A stretch of DNA of 64,000 nt from Buchnera aphidicola (Pemphigus populi) (lineage in GTDB: Bacteria; Pseudomonadota; Gammaproteobacteria; Enterobacterales; Enterobacteriaceae): positions 310,001-374,000 of the forward strand of contig NZ_OZ060372.1 in assembly GCF_964058935.1 (NCBI RefSeq). The letters are read 5' to 3'. The notes below the pieces were generated by a model. That model worked only from the letters and a program-made list of their open reading frames with translations, searched no databases and was not told where the DNA came from. Made by a program: the position numbers and the translations under genes. Below are positions 55,047 through 64,000 of this stretch, piece after piece (within the stretch, counting starts at the first letter, position 1; each line of letters starts with the position of its first letter).

Positions 55047-56010
55047 AAATATTATACATCAACATCAAGTAGGAAAGGCTCACCATGCTCTTTTAATTAA
55101 TACTTATCCAGGAATAGGAGTACTAAATCTTTGTTGGTCCATTACTCGTTGGCTATTATGTAAAAAAAAACAAGGTATAAGGAGTTGTGGACAATGTCAC
55201 GGTTGTTATTTAATGACATCCAATAATCATCCTGATTGGTATTATCTTAAAACAAAAAATAATACTGATTTATTAGGTGTTGAAATAATTAGAAATACTA
55301 TTGACAAAATATTTTATACAGCCCAACAAAATGGAGAAAAGGTTATATGGTTTCCGAATACTAAATATATTACCTATGCTGGAATTTGCTCTTTACTTAA
55401 AACTTTAGAAGAACCTCCAAAAAATACATGGTTCTTCCTAATAAATTACAATTCTTTTAAACTTTCTTCTACTTTACGTAGTCGTTGTTTATCCTATTAT
55501 TTATCTCCACCTTCAGAAGAAAAAGGAATATATTGGTTAAAAAAAAATAATTGTTACCAAAATGAATTATTATCTTTAACTGCTTTACGCATTACAGAAG
55601 GAGCACCAATTTTAGCAAAAAAAATTATTAAAGGAACATTGTGGTCAGAAAGACAGTTATTTTTTTTAAATTTAGAAAATGCAATAAATAAAAAAGATTT
55701 ATTTAATTTATTACCTTTTTTTACTAAAAATAAAATGCATGTAATAATTTATATAGATTGGATTTGCTATTTATTATTTGATTCTATTAAGTGGAAATAT
55801 AGCTTATTTGCATATATAAAAAACTTAGATCAAGAAAAATTTATCATATATCTATCTTTAAATTATTCTATTACATTTTTAGATAAAAGTATTCAATCAT
55901 GGATAATATGTAAACATCAATTAATGCATGTTATAGGTGTTAATTACGAATTACTTTTAACAGAACAATTATTAAGATGGGAAAAAAATTTACCTCATCA
56001 CAAAAAATGA
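55006..56010 (+). CDS. holB: DNA polymerase III delta-prime subunit (HolB)
   Basis: Clamp-loader subunit of the replicase. It is 334 residues, as in E. coli. The N-terminus reads NRYPWLIKPYKNII, followed by the zinc site CGQCHGC. The AAA+ core has SLLKTLEEPPKNTWFFL and TLRSRC, the SRC sensor motif. It starts inside tmk, so translation is probably coupled. ycfH follows after 30 bases. Confidence 0.95.
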   Translation: MIINRYPWLIKPYKNIIHQHQVGKAHHALLINTYPGIGVLNLCWSITRWLLCKKKQGIRSCGQCHGCYLMTSNNHPDWYYLKTKNNTDLLGVEIIRNTIDKIFYTAQQNGEKVIWFPNTKYITYAGICSLLKTLEEPPKNTWFFLINYNSFKLSSTLRSRCLSYYLSPPSEEKGIYWLKKNNCYQNELLSLTALRITEGAPILAKKIIKGTLWSERQLFFLNLENAINKKDLFNLLPFFTKNKMHVIIYIDWICYLLFDSIKWKYSLFAYIKNLDQEKFIIYLSLNYSITFLDKSIQSWIICKHQLMHVIGVNYELLLTEQLLRWEKNLPHHKK

Positions 56011-56040
56011 TAATAAATAAGTATTGTAGAGAGAAAAACT

Positions 56041-56823
56041 ATGTTCTTAATAGATTCGCATTGCCATATAGATCTTTTAGATGATAAAAAAATACATAAT
56101 GGAATAGAAGATATATTGAAGAAAGCTGCTAAGAGAAATATAAGATTAATTTTAACAATATCTACTTCTATTAAAAATTTCCTAGATGCAAAAAAAAAAA
56201 TAGGCACTAATAAAAACATTTTATATTCATGCGGCATTCATCCCTTATATTTGACTAAAAATGATAAAAAAGATCTAAAAAATTTAAAAATACTAGCTCA
56301 AAAAAAAAGTGTTGTTGCATTAGGAGAAACTGGACTTGATTATTTTTATCAAAAAAACAACAAAAATAATCAAAAATATGTATTTCGAAAACACATTGAA
56401 ATTAGTACCGAATTAAATAAACCAATTGTTGTACATACAAGAGAATCTATTGATGATGTTATTTCTATTTTGAATGAAAAAGAATCAAAAAAATGTAAAG
56501 GTGTTATCCATTCTTTTACTGGAGATGTATCTTCTGCTAAAAAAATATTAGATATAGGATTTTATATCTCTTTTTCAGGAATAGTTACCTTTAAAAATGC
56601 AGAAGATATCCGCAAAACAACCAAATATGTACCTTTAGATCGTCTCTTAATAGAAACTGATTCACCTTATTTATCTCCTATTCCTAAACGTGGGCAGGAA
56701 AATCAACCTGCATACTTACAATATATCGCTGATTATATAATCCAATTAAAGAAAATAGATATGGAATATTTTATGTATGTTACAAAAAAAAATTTCTATA
56801 CACTATTTCAGTTAAATGAATAA
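56041..56823 (+). CDS. ycfH: TatD-family metal-dependent hydrolase YcfH
   Basis: TIM-barrel metalloenzyme of the TatD family, with D-tyrosyl deacylase or DNase-like activities proposed. It is 260 residues (E. coli 265). Metal ligands are in LIDSHCHIDLL, ALGETGLDYFY, VVHTRES, IHSFTG and IETDSPYLSP, all intact. It is in the conserved tmk-holB-ycfH cluster. Confidence 0.94.
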   Translation: MFLIDSHCHIDLLDDKKIHNGIEDILKKAAKRNIRLILTISTSIKNFLDAKKKIGTNKNILYSCGIHPLYLTKNDKKDLKNLKILAQKKSVVALGETGLDYFYQKNNKNNQKYVFRKHIEISTELNKPIVVHTRESIDDVISILNEKESKKCKGVIHSFTGDVSSAKKILDIGFYISFSGIVTFKNAEDIRKTTKYVPLDRLLIETDSPYLSPIPKRGQENQPAYLQYIADYIIQLKKIDMEYFMYVTKKNFYTLFQLNE

Positions 56824-57053
56824 TTAAATAATTTAACTGTTTAAAAAATTCTAAAAAATATAAATAAATAATCTATTGTAATATTAAAATGTATATTTCA
56901 TGTTAAAATATTTTATATATGTTTAAAAATACTCTACCTATTTAAAATATCTATTTTATTAACAATATTACTGAATACTAGTATTATCTGAAATAACACA
57001 TGAATAATTGATATACGTCAATTATTGTAATAATATTCAAGGGTTTTTTATAT

Positions 57054-58487
57054 ATGTTTAAAAATACATTTTCTTACCTACAAAAAATAGGTAAATCACT
57101 CATGTTACCAGTATCTGTTTTACCCATTGCTGGTATTTTACTTGGAATAGGATCAGCTCAACTGAGTATAATCCCAGATGTTATTTCCAAAATTATGGCT
57201 GAATCAGGAGGTTCAATATTTGCTAATATGCCATTAATATTTTCTATAGGAGTAGCACTAGGATTTACTAATAATGATGGAGTGTCAGCATTAGCTTCAG
57301 TTATTGCTTATGGTATCATGGTTAAAACATTATCTGTTGTAACACCGATATTCTTGAATATACCAATAACAGAAATAAATAGTAAACATCTTGCTGATAC
57401 CGGAATTTTAGGAGGTATTATAGCAGGTTCAGTTTCAGCATACATGTTTAATAAATTTCATCGTATTCAATTACCAGAATATTTAGGTTTTTTTTCTGGA
57501 AAACGTTTTGTTCCAATTATATCAGGTGTTACTGCCATACTAGTTGGTATTTTTTTATCTTTAATCTGGCCTCCTATTGGAAAATATATCCAAATTTTTT
57601 CTAAATGGTCTGCTTATCAAAATCCTATGTTTGCTTTTGCGATTTATGGCATAGTAGAAAGGGCTCTAGTTCCTTTTGGATTACATCATATATGGAATGT
57701 TCCATTCCAAATGCAAATAGGGGAATATACTAATACCATGGGACAAATATTCCATGGAGATATTGCCAGATATATGGCTGGAGATAACACTGCAGGTAAA
57801 TTGTCAGGTGGTTTTATTTTTAAAATGTATGGTCTTCCTGCTGCTGCTATTGCTATATGGCACACTTCTAAATTAGAAAATAAAGCTAAAATTGGAGGAA
57901 TAATGATATCTGCTGCATTAACTGCTTTTTTGACTGGGATAACAGAACCTATAGAATTCTCATTTATTTTAGCATCACCAATGCTTTATGTTATCCATTC
58001 TATATTAGCAGGATTGTCTTTTCCAGTCTGTATTTTATTAGATATGAGAGCAGGAACTAGCTTCTCTCATGGAATTATAGATTTCATTATTCTTAGCGGT
58101 AATAGCAACAGATTATGGTTATTCCCTATAGTAGGAATTATTTATGGTATTATATATTATTTGATTTTTTATTTTTTAATAAAAAAACTCGATTTAAAAA
58201 CACCTGGAAGAGAAAAAATAAACAATATTTTTTTAAATAGAAATGCAGATGAAATGGCACCATATCTTACCAAAGCATTTGGTGGAAAAGATAACATAAA
58301 ACATCTCGATGCCTGTATTACACGTCTTCGTGTTACTGTAAACAACATATCTAAAGTTAATAAAAAAGAACTATATAAGCTTGGAGCTGCTGGAATATTT
58401 ATATCTGGATCAGGAGTTCAAGTTGTATTCGGCACAAAATCTGATAATTTAAAAACAGCTATAGATCATTATATAGTAAAATTATAA
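57054..58487 (+). CDS. ptsG: PTS glucose-specific EIICB (PtsG)
   Basis: Inner-membrane glucose permease that phosphorylates glucose as it enters, using phosphate from Crr (EIIA-Glc). It is 477 residues, as in E. coli. The IIC domain (1-~380) has about ten hydrophobic segments, [11 protein letters not shown] and the substrate motif [10 protein letters not shown]. The IIB domain carries the phosphorylated Cys in [10 protein letters not shown]. It keeps the enterobacterial position after ycfH and is followed by its own hairpin. Confidence 0.97.
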   Translation: MFKNTFSYLQKIGKSLMLPVSVLPIAGILLGIGSAQLSIIPDVISKIMAESGGSIFANMPLIFSIGVALGFTNNDGVSALASVIAYGIMVKTLSVVTPIFLNIPITEINSKHLADTGILGGIIAGSVSAYMFNKFHRIQLPEYLGFFSGKRFVPIISGVTAILVGIFLSLIWPPIGKYIQIFSKWSAYQNPMFAFAIYGIVERALVPFGLHHIWNVPFQMQIGEYTNTMGQIFHGDIARYMAGDNTAGKLSGGFIFKMYGLPAAAIAIWHTSKLENKAKIGGIMISAALTAFLTGITEPIEFSFILASPMLYVIHSILAGLSFPVCILLDMRAGTSFSHGIIDFIILSGNSNRLWLFPIVGIIYGIIYYLIFYFLIKKLDLKTPGREKINNIFLNRNADEMAPYLTKAFGGKDNIKHLDACITRLRVTVNNISKVNKKELYKLGAAGIFISGSGVQVVFGTKSDNLKTAIDHYIVKL

Positions 58488-58505
58488 AAATTTTTAATCA
58501 TATTA

Positions 58506-58532
58506 AAGGGTAAGAATTATATGCTTACCCTT
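58506..58532 (+). terminator. ptsG terminator
   Basis: Stem AAGGGTAAG / CTTACCCTT (9 bp) with a 9-base loop, 19 bases past the ptsG stop, followed by ATTTTAT. Confidence 0.75.
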
Positions 58533-58649
58533 ATTTTATATGAATATGTTATCAACTATTTTAAAAAAAAATATTATTAATTTGATATAGATTAAAATAA
58601 AATATAGTGTAGTATACAAATATAATTTATTAAAAAATAAGATTAAATT

Positions 58650-58994
58650 TTGAATAAAAAAAATATTTTTGAACAGATTATAAAAGGAAAAATTAAATCT
58701 GATATCGTATATCAAGACAAAATAGTAACAGCGTTTAAGGATATAAAACCAAAAGCACCAATACATATTTTGATTATACCTAACGTTTTAATTGTTTCAG
58801 CAAATCAAATTAATGAAAAAAATAAAGACATCTTAACTCATGTCTTCATTACCGCTATTAAAATAGCAAAAAAAATAGGAATACATGAAAAAGGATATCG
58901 TTTAGTATTAAATTGTAATAGAAATGGAGGTCAAGAGGTTCCTTATCTACATCTGCATTTACTTGGAGGAAAATATCTTGGATCTATATTATAA
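58650..58994 (+). CDS. hinT: HIT-family purine nucleoside phosphoramidase HinT
   Basis: Hydrolyses AMP-linked phosphoramidates such as lysyl-AMP adducts. It is 114 residues (E. coli 119) from a TTG start at 58650; no ATG is available upstream and no clear ribosome site is seen. SDIVYQDKIVTAFKDI and HILIIPN are typical. The signature region reads PYLHLHLLGG: the first His of HxHxH is Tyr, while the middle (catalytic) His remains. The C-terminal tail is shorter. Confidence 0.9.
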   Translation: MNKKNIFEQIIKGKIKSDIVYQDKIVTAFKDIKPKAPIHILIIPNVLIVSANQINEKNKDILTHVFITAIKIAKKIGIHEKGYRLVLNCNRNGGQEVPYLHLHLLGGKYLGSIL

Positions 58995-59415
58995 AAATGT
59001 TAATTTCCTATAAAATTTTTGCTAAAAAAATTTTTTATACAATACGCTAAATAAATTTAATTTTTATATATCCAAATCATTAAAAATTTAATAGAAAATC
59101 ATTTCTCATATTAGGTTAATTTTTAATTATATCAGATAGAAATCTAATATTTACTATCTTATAAAAATTTATTAAAAGTTTAATATACATTAATTAACCT
59201 ATAAATATTTTATTACTAATCAATCAAACATAAATTACTTTTCATAAAAAACCTTTAAGAAGTAAATAATATTTTAAAAAATAAGTATTATTCAATAATA
59301 CATTTTTCTCTGCTGAATGTTTATTTTTTAAAAAATAATTTCAAAAATCAGCAGAGATATAATTTATATATTATTGATTAATAATTTATCTACAAATCAA
59401 AGAAAATATATTTTA
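58995..59415. other. hinT-porin convergent spacer
   Basis: About 420 bases with no readable gene. It contains the long hairpin at 59307-59357, the only structured element. Confidence 0.5.
59307..59357. terminator. Long two-part hairpin between hinT and the porin gene
   Basis: Outer stem TCTCTGCTGA / TCAGCAGAGA (10 bp, five G-C pairs). Inside lies a second stem TTATTTTTT / AAAAAATAA. It sits 59 bases past the porin stop on the minus strand, so it probably ends that message. No T-run follows on the minus strand. Confidence 0.55.
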
Positions 59416-60513
59416 TTAAAATTTATAAACCATACCTGCACTTAAAACATTATCATTAAATTGATCTGCAATATTTCCATCATTATTATTTTTTGAAAAA
59501 TTAAATTTATAATCTATGTAAGTATATATCTTTTTATTAAAATTATAATGACTAGAAATATTTACTTGTTTATTAAAAATTCTTTTTTTTCCAAATAATA
59601 TAGAATTAATAGATTTCATATTGTTACCAAAAGATTCAGAATATGCCAAAGAAGAACTCAAACCACAATTGAAATCATATTCACCGAAAAATTCCAAATT
59701 ACCAGATTGACTAGAAAATTTTGTAAATTTTGCATATGGTGTAATATTTCGTCCTTCTCCATAGAATGCTGCCATGTAAATATTATTCTTTTCATATTTT
59801 AATCCAACTCCATATGCATCAGCACTATCTCCTTGACCATCAGTAATTTGACGTGAAGTACGATTTTCAGAAAACCAAGAAGCTACCGCTGTTATTCCTT
59901 TTTTATTTTTATATTTTATAGAACTCCCCCATCCGCTGCCATTCTCTCTCATAGAATTATTATTTTTATGTTTTTCTTGATATTGTAAACTAGTAGTCAC
60001 ACTATTGGATAAACCAAAAAAATTATAATTACGATAAGTTACTACATCACTAGCTCTATCCATTAAAAAAACATCATTTTCTTTAAACATATTGCTAGTA
60101 TTAATGAATGAATGACGATTAGTTAAAGATTTAGCCTCATATATCACTCCATGATTTCTACCGTAATCCAAAGAGCTCCACTTACCGAACTTAATACCTA
60201 TCAATCCCAAACCCATTGTATTAACATGGTTATTTTCTGCAATAAATCCTTGTCCTCTATATTCTAAACAACCATATCCCACCCATTTATCATTTATCTT
60301 TGTTTCACCAAGAAAACCTAACATATATTCATTTGGATCTTTATTAAATTTTTTAGTCGTAGTTTTAGAAAGATTAAGAAATTGATGTTTTTGATTCATT
60401 CCACCATAAACTTTTAGTTTATTACCATTTTTATTATATATTTCCGCTGCATTAACTGTACTGATCATTAATATGATCGGAATCATAATTAGTAAAGACA
60501 TACGTTTTATCAT
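59416..60513 (-). CDS. OmpF/OmpC-type outer membrane porin
   Basis: Trimeric 16-strand porin for passive uptake of small solutes. It is 365 residues. A signal peptide of ~22 residues ends at TVNA before AEIYNKNGNKLKVYGG, the usual first strand. Alternating beta segments follow, and the chain ends in the C-terminal Phe (GMVYKF) recognised by the BAM machine. Loop regions are lysine/asparagine-rich. It sits directly after asnS, the place of ompF in E. coli, but OmpC-like identity cannot be excluded, so I give no symbol. Confidence 0.92.
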   Translation of the reverse strand: MIKRMSLLIMIPIILMISTVNAAEIYNKNGNKLKVYGGMNQKHQFLNLSKTTTKKFNKDPNEYMLGFLGETKINDKWVGYGCLEYRGQGFIAENNHVNTMGLGLIGIKFGKWSSLDYGRNHGVIYEAKSLTNRHSFINTSNMFKENDVFLMDRASDVVTYRNYNFFGLSNSVTTSLQYQEKHKNNNSMRENGSGWGSSIKYKNKKGITAVASWFSENRTSRQITDGQGDSADAYGVGLKYEKNNIYMAAFYGEGRNITPYAKFTKFSSQSGNLEFFGEYDFNCGLSSSLAYSESFGNNMKSINSILFGKKRIFNKQVNISSHYNFNKKIYTYIDYKFNFSKNNNDGNIADQFNDNVLSAGMVYKF

Positions 60514-60628
60514 TGTTATTTATTACCTCATTATTTAAGTGAGTTTTTTAAAAATTAAAATTATTAATTTATTTTATAAAAATATTACAATATTTGTTCA
60601 ATATTTTTTATTAGAATATTTCTATTAA

Positions 60629-62035
60629 TTAACAATTAGCATGACGTACAGTTCTTGGAAAAGGAATCGTATCTTTTATATTTTTTATTCCTGTAATATA
60701 CATAATCAAACGCTCTATTCCTAATCCAAAACCTGCATGAGGAACTGTACCGTAACGTCTCAAATCACGATACCACCAATAATTTTTATTTTTTAATCCT
60801 AACTCTGACAATCGTTTATCTAAAATTTCAATTCTTTCTTCTCTTTCTGAACCACCTATTATTTCTCCAATTCCAGGTAATAATAAATCCATTGCTGATA
60901 CTGTTTTTTGATCATCATTTAAACGCATATAAAATGCTTTTATTTCTTTAGGATAATTCATAACTATGACAGGTTTTTTAAAATATTTTTCTACAATATA
61001 TCGTTCATGGTCAGCAGATAAATCTACTCCTAAAAAAATAGATTTTTTAAATTTAATGTTTGATTTAAGTAAAATAGTTATCACATCTTTATAATCAACT
61101 TTAAAAAAATCATTTTCTAAAAAATTTTTTAATCTCGTTATGATATTATCATCATAAAATTTTTTAAAAAAAATAATATCTGGTTCACATTCTTTTAAAA
61201 CAACTGATACAACATATTTCAACATTTTTTCAGATAATATACAAATGTCTTGTAAATTAAAAAAAGATGTTTCTACTTCTAACATCCAAAATTCTGCTAG
61301 ATGTCGACTAGTATTTGAATTTTCTGCACGAAAAGTAGGTCCAAGAGTGTATACCTTAGATAAAGCACAAGCATAAGTTTCTAAAGTTAGTTGTCCAGAT
61401 ACAGTTAAAAAAGTCTCTTTTTCAAAAAAATCTTTACTAAAGTCAGTAGCATCTTTTTTAGAAATATTTTTCATATCTAATGTAGATACTCTAAACATTT
61501 CCCCAGCTCCTTCAGCATTTATTTCTGTTATAATTGGCGTAGATACTAAATAATATCCTTTTTCATCAAAAAATCTATGTAATGATTTTATTAAAGTATG
61601 TCTAATTCTAGTAATAGCTCCAATAAAATTAGTACGAGGTCTTAAATGAGTAAAATCTCTTAAATATTCTACAGTATGTTTTTTTGCTGAAATAGGATAA
61701 CTTTTAGGATCATTAATCCAACCAATAACTTCAACTTTCGTGGCCTGAATTTCATATTTTTGTCCTTTCCCAGCTGATAAAATCAAAAGACCGGTGATAA
61801 TAACAGAACAACCTGCTGTTAAACGTAATATTTCCTCTTTATAATTAGATAAATTACAATTAGCCACTACTTGTATCGAACAAAAATAAGATCCATCATA
61901 AACATTAAGAAATGATATTCCAGATTTTGAATCTCTTCTACTTCTTATCCATCCCTGAATACTAATGATACTATTTATCTTAATACGATTAAGATACAAA
62001 TTTAATATAGGTACCATATTAATCAATTCTTTCAT
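60629..62035 (-). CDS. asnS: Asparaginyl-tRNA synthetase (AsnS)
   Basis: Charges tRNA-Asn directly. It is 468 residues (E. coli 466). The N-terminal OB domain reads [17 protein letters not shown]. Class II motif 2 is [16 protein letters not shown] and motif 3 is [15 protein letters not shown]. The end, [11 protein letters not shown], matches the family. The ATG at 62015-62017 (six codons downstream) is an alternative start; neither has a convincing ribosome site. In E. coli pncB lies next to it, and here its wreck does. Confidence 0.95.
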   Translation of the reverse strand: MKELINMVPILNLYLNRIKINSIISIQGWIRSRRDSKSGISFLNVYDGSYFCSIQVVANCNLSNYKEEILRLTAGCSVIITGLLILSAGKGQKYEIQATKVEVIGWINDPKSYPISAKKHTVEYLRDFTHLRPRTNFIGAITRIRHTLIKSLHRFFDEKGYYLVSTPIITEINAEGAGEMFRVSTLDMKNISKKDATDFSKDFFEKETFLTVSGQLTLETYACALSKVYTLGPTFRAENSNTSRHLAEFWMLEVETSFFNLQDICILSEKMLKYVVSVVLKECEPDIIFFKKFYDDNIITRLKNFLENDFFKVDYKDVITILLKSNIKFKKSIFLGVDLSADHERYIVEKYFKKPVIVMNYPKEIKAFYMRLNDDQKTVSAMDLLLPGIGEIIGGSEREERIEILDKRLSELGLKNKNYWWYRDLRRYGTVPHAGFGLGIERLIMYITGIKNIKDTIPFPRTVRHANC

Positions 62036-62259
62036 AACGGCATCATGTATGATTTAAAATTAAATTTTTAAAAAAATTTTATAAAAAACTAAAATAATTC
62101 TAAAGAATATCAATTCATAGATTATTCATAATCTAAAGTATAACAGTTATGTTACTATAATTTTGTAAAATTTAATATTTTCTATATTAAAAAAGATTAA
62201 AGTTGATACAAATAGTTTTTATTTCTTACTTTAATATATTTTTTATTAATAAAATTATT

Positions 62260-63414
62260 TTAATCTACATTAAAATCTTTACACAATGTATACATAAATT
62301 TTTTATCTAATCCAGGTATTTTCTTAACCATTAGATACTTTATCCAAAGATTTACCATTGTATTTAATAAATTACATTACAACATTTAACAATTTTATTT
62401 TAGGAATGTTATACGTTAATTTAGTTCCAATCCCAAACATAACATGAATTTTTTTAAAAAAATAAAAGTACAGAGATAGTATTTTAAAACATTTAAATTA
62501 TCTAAAATAATCATTTTTTCAGTTAACGGATAAATACTTAAGATTTTATAATAAGCTATAGATTTTTTCTCCCTATAGATAGGATCTCTGCTGAATTATA
62601 ACTTATAACTGTATAACTGGTATAAACTATATTTCAAAATTTTCTAAAATTCTTCTATATTAATAGAATTAATTATAGCTATACTTAATTCTTTTTTATA
62701 TCTCTTTAACTGTAATTTAAATTTAAATTCTAACGGTTTTCTAATATTGAACTACTTTTCTAATTATCTTGACACTATTCCTGAAATCATATCATTATCA
62801 TAAGTTAAAATTCTAACATAAAGGGATATAATATATATCAAATCTAAATAAATAAGGCACTTTATTTTTTAATATTTCAATAAAATAAAAATAAAAATAG
62901 TAAGAAAACTGTCTAAAAAATAAAAATCTATTAATTTTAAATAGGAAAAATCTAAATTTTTCCTATTTTATAAAAAATATTAATTTTTTGTTTAAATTAT
63001 TTACTAATATTTTACAATTCATATAAATCGACTAAATATAATGCACCAATTAATTATAAAACCAATACTTCCCGTAAAACCACTTCTATCCAAAAACTAC
63101 TAATTCATATATATAAATATCAATAATAATTTTTATAATTATTTAAAAACTATCTTAATGAAAATTTTTAACCAATTTAAGCATTTTTTAAAAAATAAAA
63201 AGTATAAAGATGTATCTTTATAACTTAAAGAAGGTAAATATATCATACTAAATTTTATCTTAAATTTTTTTATTAATTACATTATATATCTTATCCCAAA
63301 AAAAAATGCTACTAAAATAGCAGTATAAGATAATGATAAAAATAACTTATTTTATAAAACTTTTAAACATCAGTGTCTAAAAAATTTTTAATATTAGATA
63401 ATTAATTTTTTCAT
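62260..63414 (-). pseudogene. pncB: Nicotinate phosphoribosyltransferase pseudogene (pncB)
   Basis: The 1.6-kb gap upstream of asnS on the minus strand is a near full-length broken pncB (1155 bases; E. coli 1203). Readable blocks in order are: LDTD (~63370-63381); FWIEVVLREVLVL against PWREVILWEVPLL (~63055-63110); LSIAIINSINIEEF against LGIALTDCITMDAF (~62665-62715); GEK; DNLN; then [20 protein letters not shown] against [20 protein letters not shown]; and DKKFMYTLCKDFNVD before the TAA at 62260. Many stops and frameshifts lie between the blocks. Confidence 0.9.
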
Positions 63415-63696
63415 AACACAGAATAGCATTCTATTTTTTACATCTTTTAAACTTATAAACATTGATTCATATTTTTTAAATATACAATATTGAATATTAT
63501 GAGATATAAAATATTAACTTAGTTTAGATCAACTAAACAAATAAAAATGAAATTTAAATAATACAAAAATGAAATGTTTAAAAATATTAACGATTTTATA
63601 TAAAATTATAATATATTTTATGGAAGTAAAGTAATTTTTATACCAAAACACATATTATCAATATCTTGATATTAATTTTCAAAAAATTAAATATTT

Positions 63697-64000
63697 TTAA
63701 TTTCTATTTTGTTTTATTAATATTAAATTATTTAAACATTGCTCTGAACAACAACTTTTAAATTTTTCACTACATCGAACACATTGAATCAATAGGGTAT
63801 GACATAAACTATATCTACAATTGATATGGACATCGCATTTTACCCCACAATAATGGCAATAGGATATTACATCATCAGAAATCCGTTCTCCTAAACGCGC
63901 ATCAAAAACAAAATTCTTTCCTTGAAACAATATTGGGACTTGATTTTTTTTAGCATCATGACAATATCCTATAATACCACCATCAATATGATATATGTTC
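63697..64000 (-). CDS. trhO: tRNA uridine(34) hydroxylase TrhO (YceA), C-terminal part (gene runs off the window)
   Basis: TrhO forms 5-hydroxyuridine at position 34 of certain tRNAs through a rhodanese domain. About 100 C-terminal codons are present; the frame is open to base 64000. YHIDGGIIGY and GKNFVFDARLGERISDDV match the family. A Cys-rich segment follows (YCHYCGVKCD, CRYSLCH, CVRCSEKF, CCSEQC), probably a zinc site. The C-terminal tail is much shorter than in E. coli. The catalytic rhodanese Cys lies outside the window. Confidence 0.92.
   Translation of the reverse strand, partial: NIYHIDGGIIGYCHDAKKNQVPILFQGKNFVFDARLGERISDDVISYCHYCGVKCDVHINCRYSLCHTLLIQCVRCSEKFKSCCSEQCLNNLILIKQNRN

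Overview
The window is a piece of the chromosome of an obligate, genome-reduced gammaproteobacterial symbiont, almost certainly Buchnera aphidicola (the aphid endosymbiont). Three things point there. Every recognisable protein is closest to an Enterobacterales orthologue and often has the same length. The DNA is extremely AT-rich, with lysine/asparagine/isoleucine-heavy proteins and long A-runs. The gene set is the Buchnera one: sucAB without sucCD, a flagellar basal-body/hook operon with no chemotaxis genes alongside, and solitary housekeeping genes in ancient enterobacterial order. I see no insertion sequence, prophage, CRISPR array, toxin system or horizontally acquired island.

Layout. Positions 1-5.8 kb hold the 5' part of mfd (minus), gapA, fldA, and the photolyase gene phrB overlapping ybgI. 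At 5.9-12.4 kb are sucA-sucB, gpmA and pfkA. A minus-strand block at 12.6-20.5 kb carries tpiA, ihfB, rpsA, cmk, aroA, serC and serS. At 20.9-25.3 kb are trxB, infA, aspS and yebC. At 25.3-28.7 kb (minus) are znuB, znuC and pykA. At 29.3-37.7 kb are zwf, htpX, yoaE, tsaB and rsmC, separated by long decayed spacers. At 37.7-38.1 kb are tRNA-Leu(UAA), tRNA-Cys(GCA) and tRNA-Ser(UGA). The operon flgBCDEFGHIJ runs from 39.9 to 46.7 kb. rne (minus) is at 47.1-50.1 kb. At 50.7-59.0 kb are rluC, rpmF, fabD, fabG, acpP, tmk, holB, ycfH, ptsG and hinT. At 59.4-62.0 kb (minus) are an OmpF/OmpC-type porin and asnS. The window closes with a broken pncB and the 3' part of trhO (yceA).

How the genes fit together. 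Glucose enters through the porin and PtsG and is processed by Zwf (oxidative pentose phosphate) or by glycolysis (PfkA, TpiA, GapA, GpmA, PykA). SucAB makes succinyl-CoA. AroA and SerC serve amino-acid supply. FabD/FabG/AcpP are what this region keeps of fatty-acid synthesis. The rest is translation, replication, RNA turnover and repair. The flagellar operon encodes rod, hook and rings, plausibly kept as an export structure.

The main discoveries are signs of ongoing gene loss and odd gene expression. (1) fabG has no usable start codon: its ancestral ATG lies in the last codons of fabD and is one frame off across a run of ten A residues, so FabG needs -1 frameshifting or polymerase slippage. 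Either event also predicts a FabD-FabG fusion. (2) rsmC has lost its ATG (now ATA), although a perfect AAGGAG site remains. (3) Spacers that look empty hold readable remains of pncB (nearly full length), cspC, murJ (C-terminal part) and probably minD/minC. (4) A perfect 19-bp hairpin with a 4-nt loop stands out in the decayed DNA downstream of tsaB. All homology statements come from reading the sequence against remembered family sequences; no search was run.
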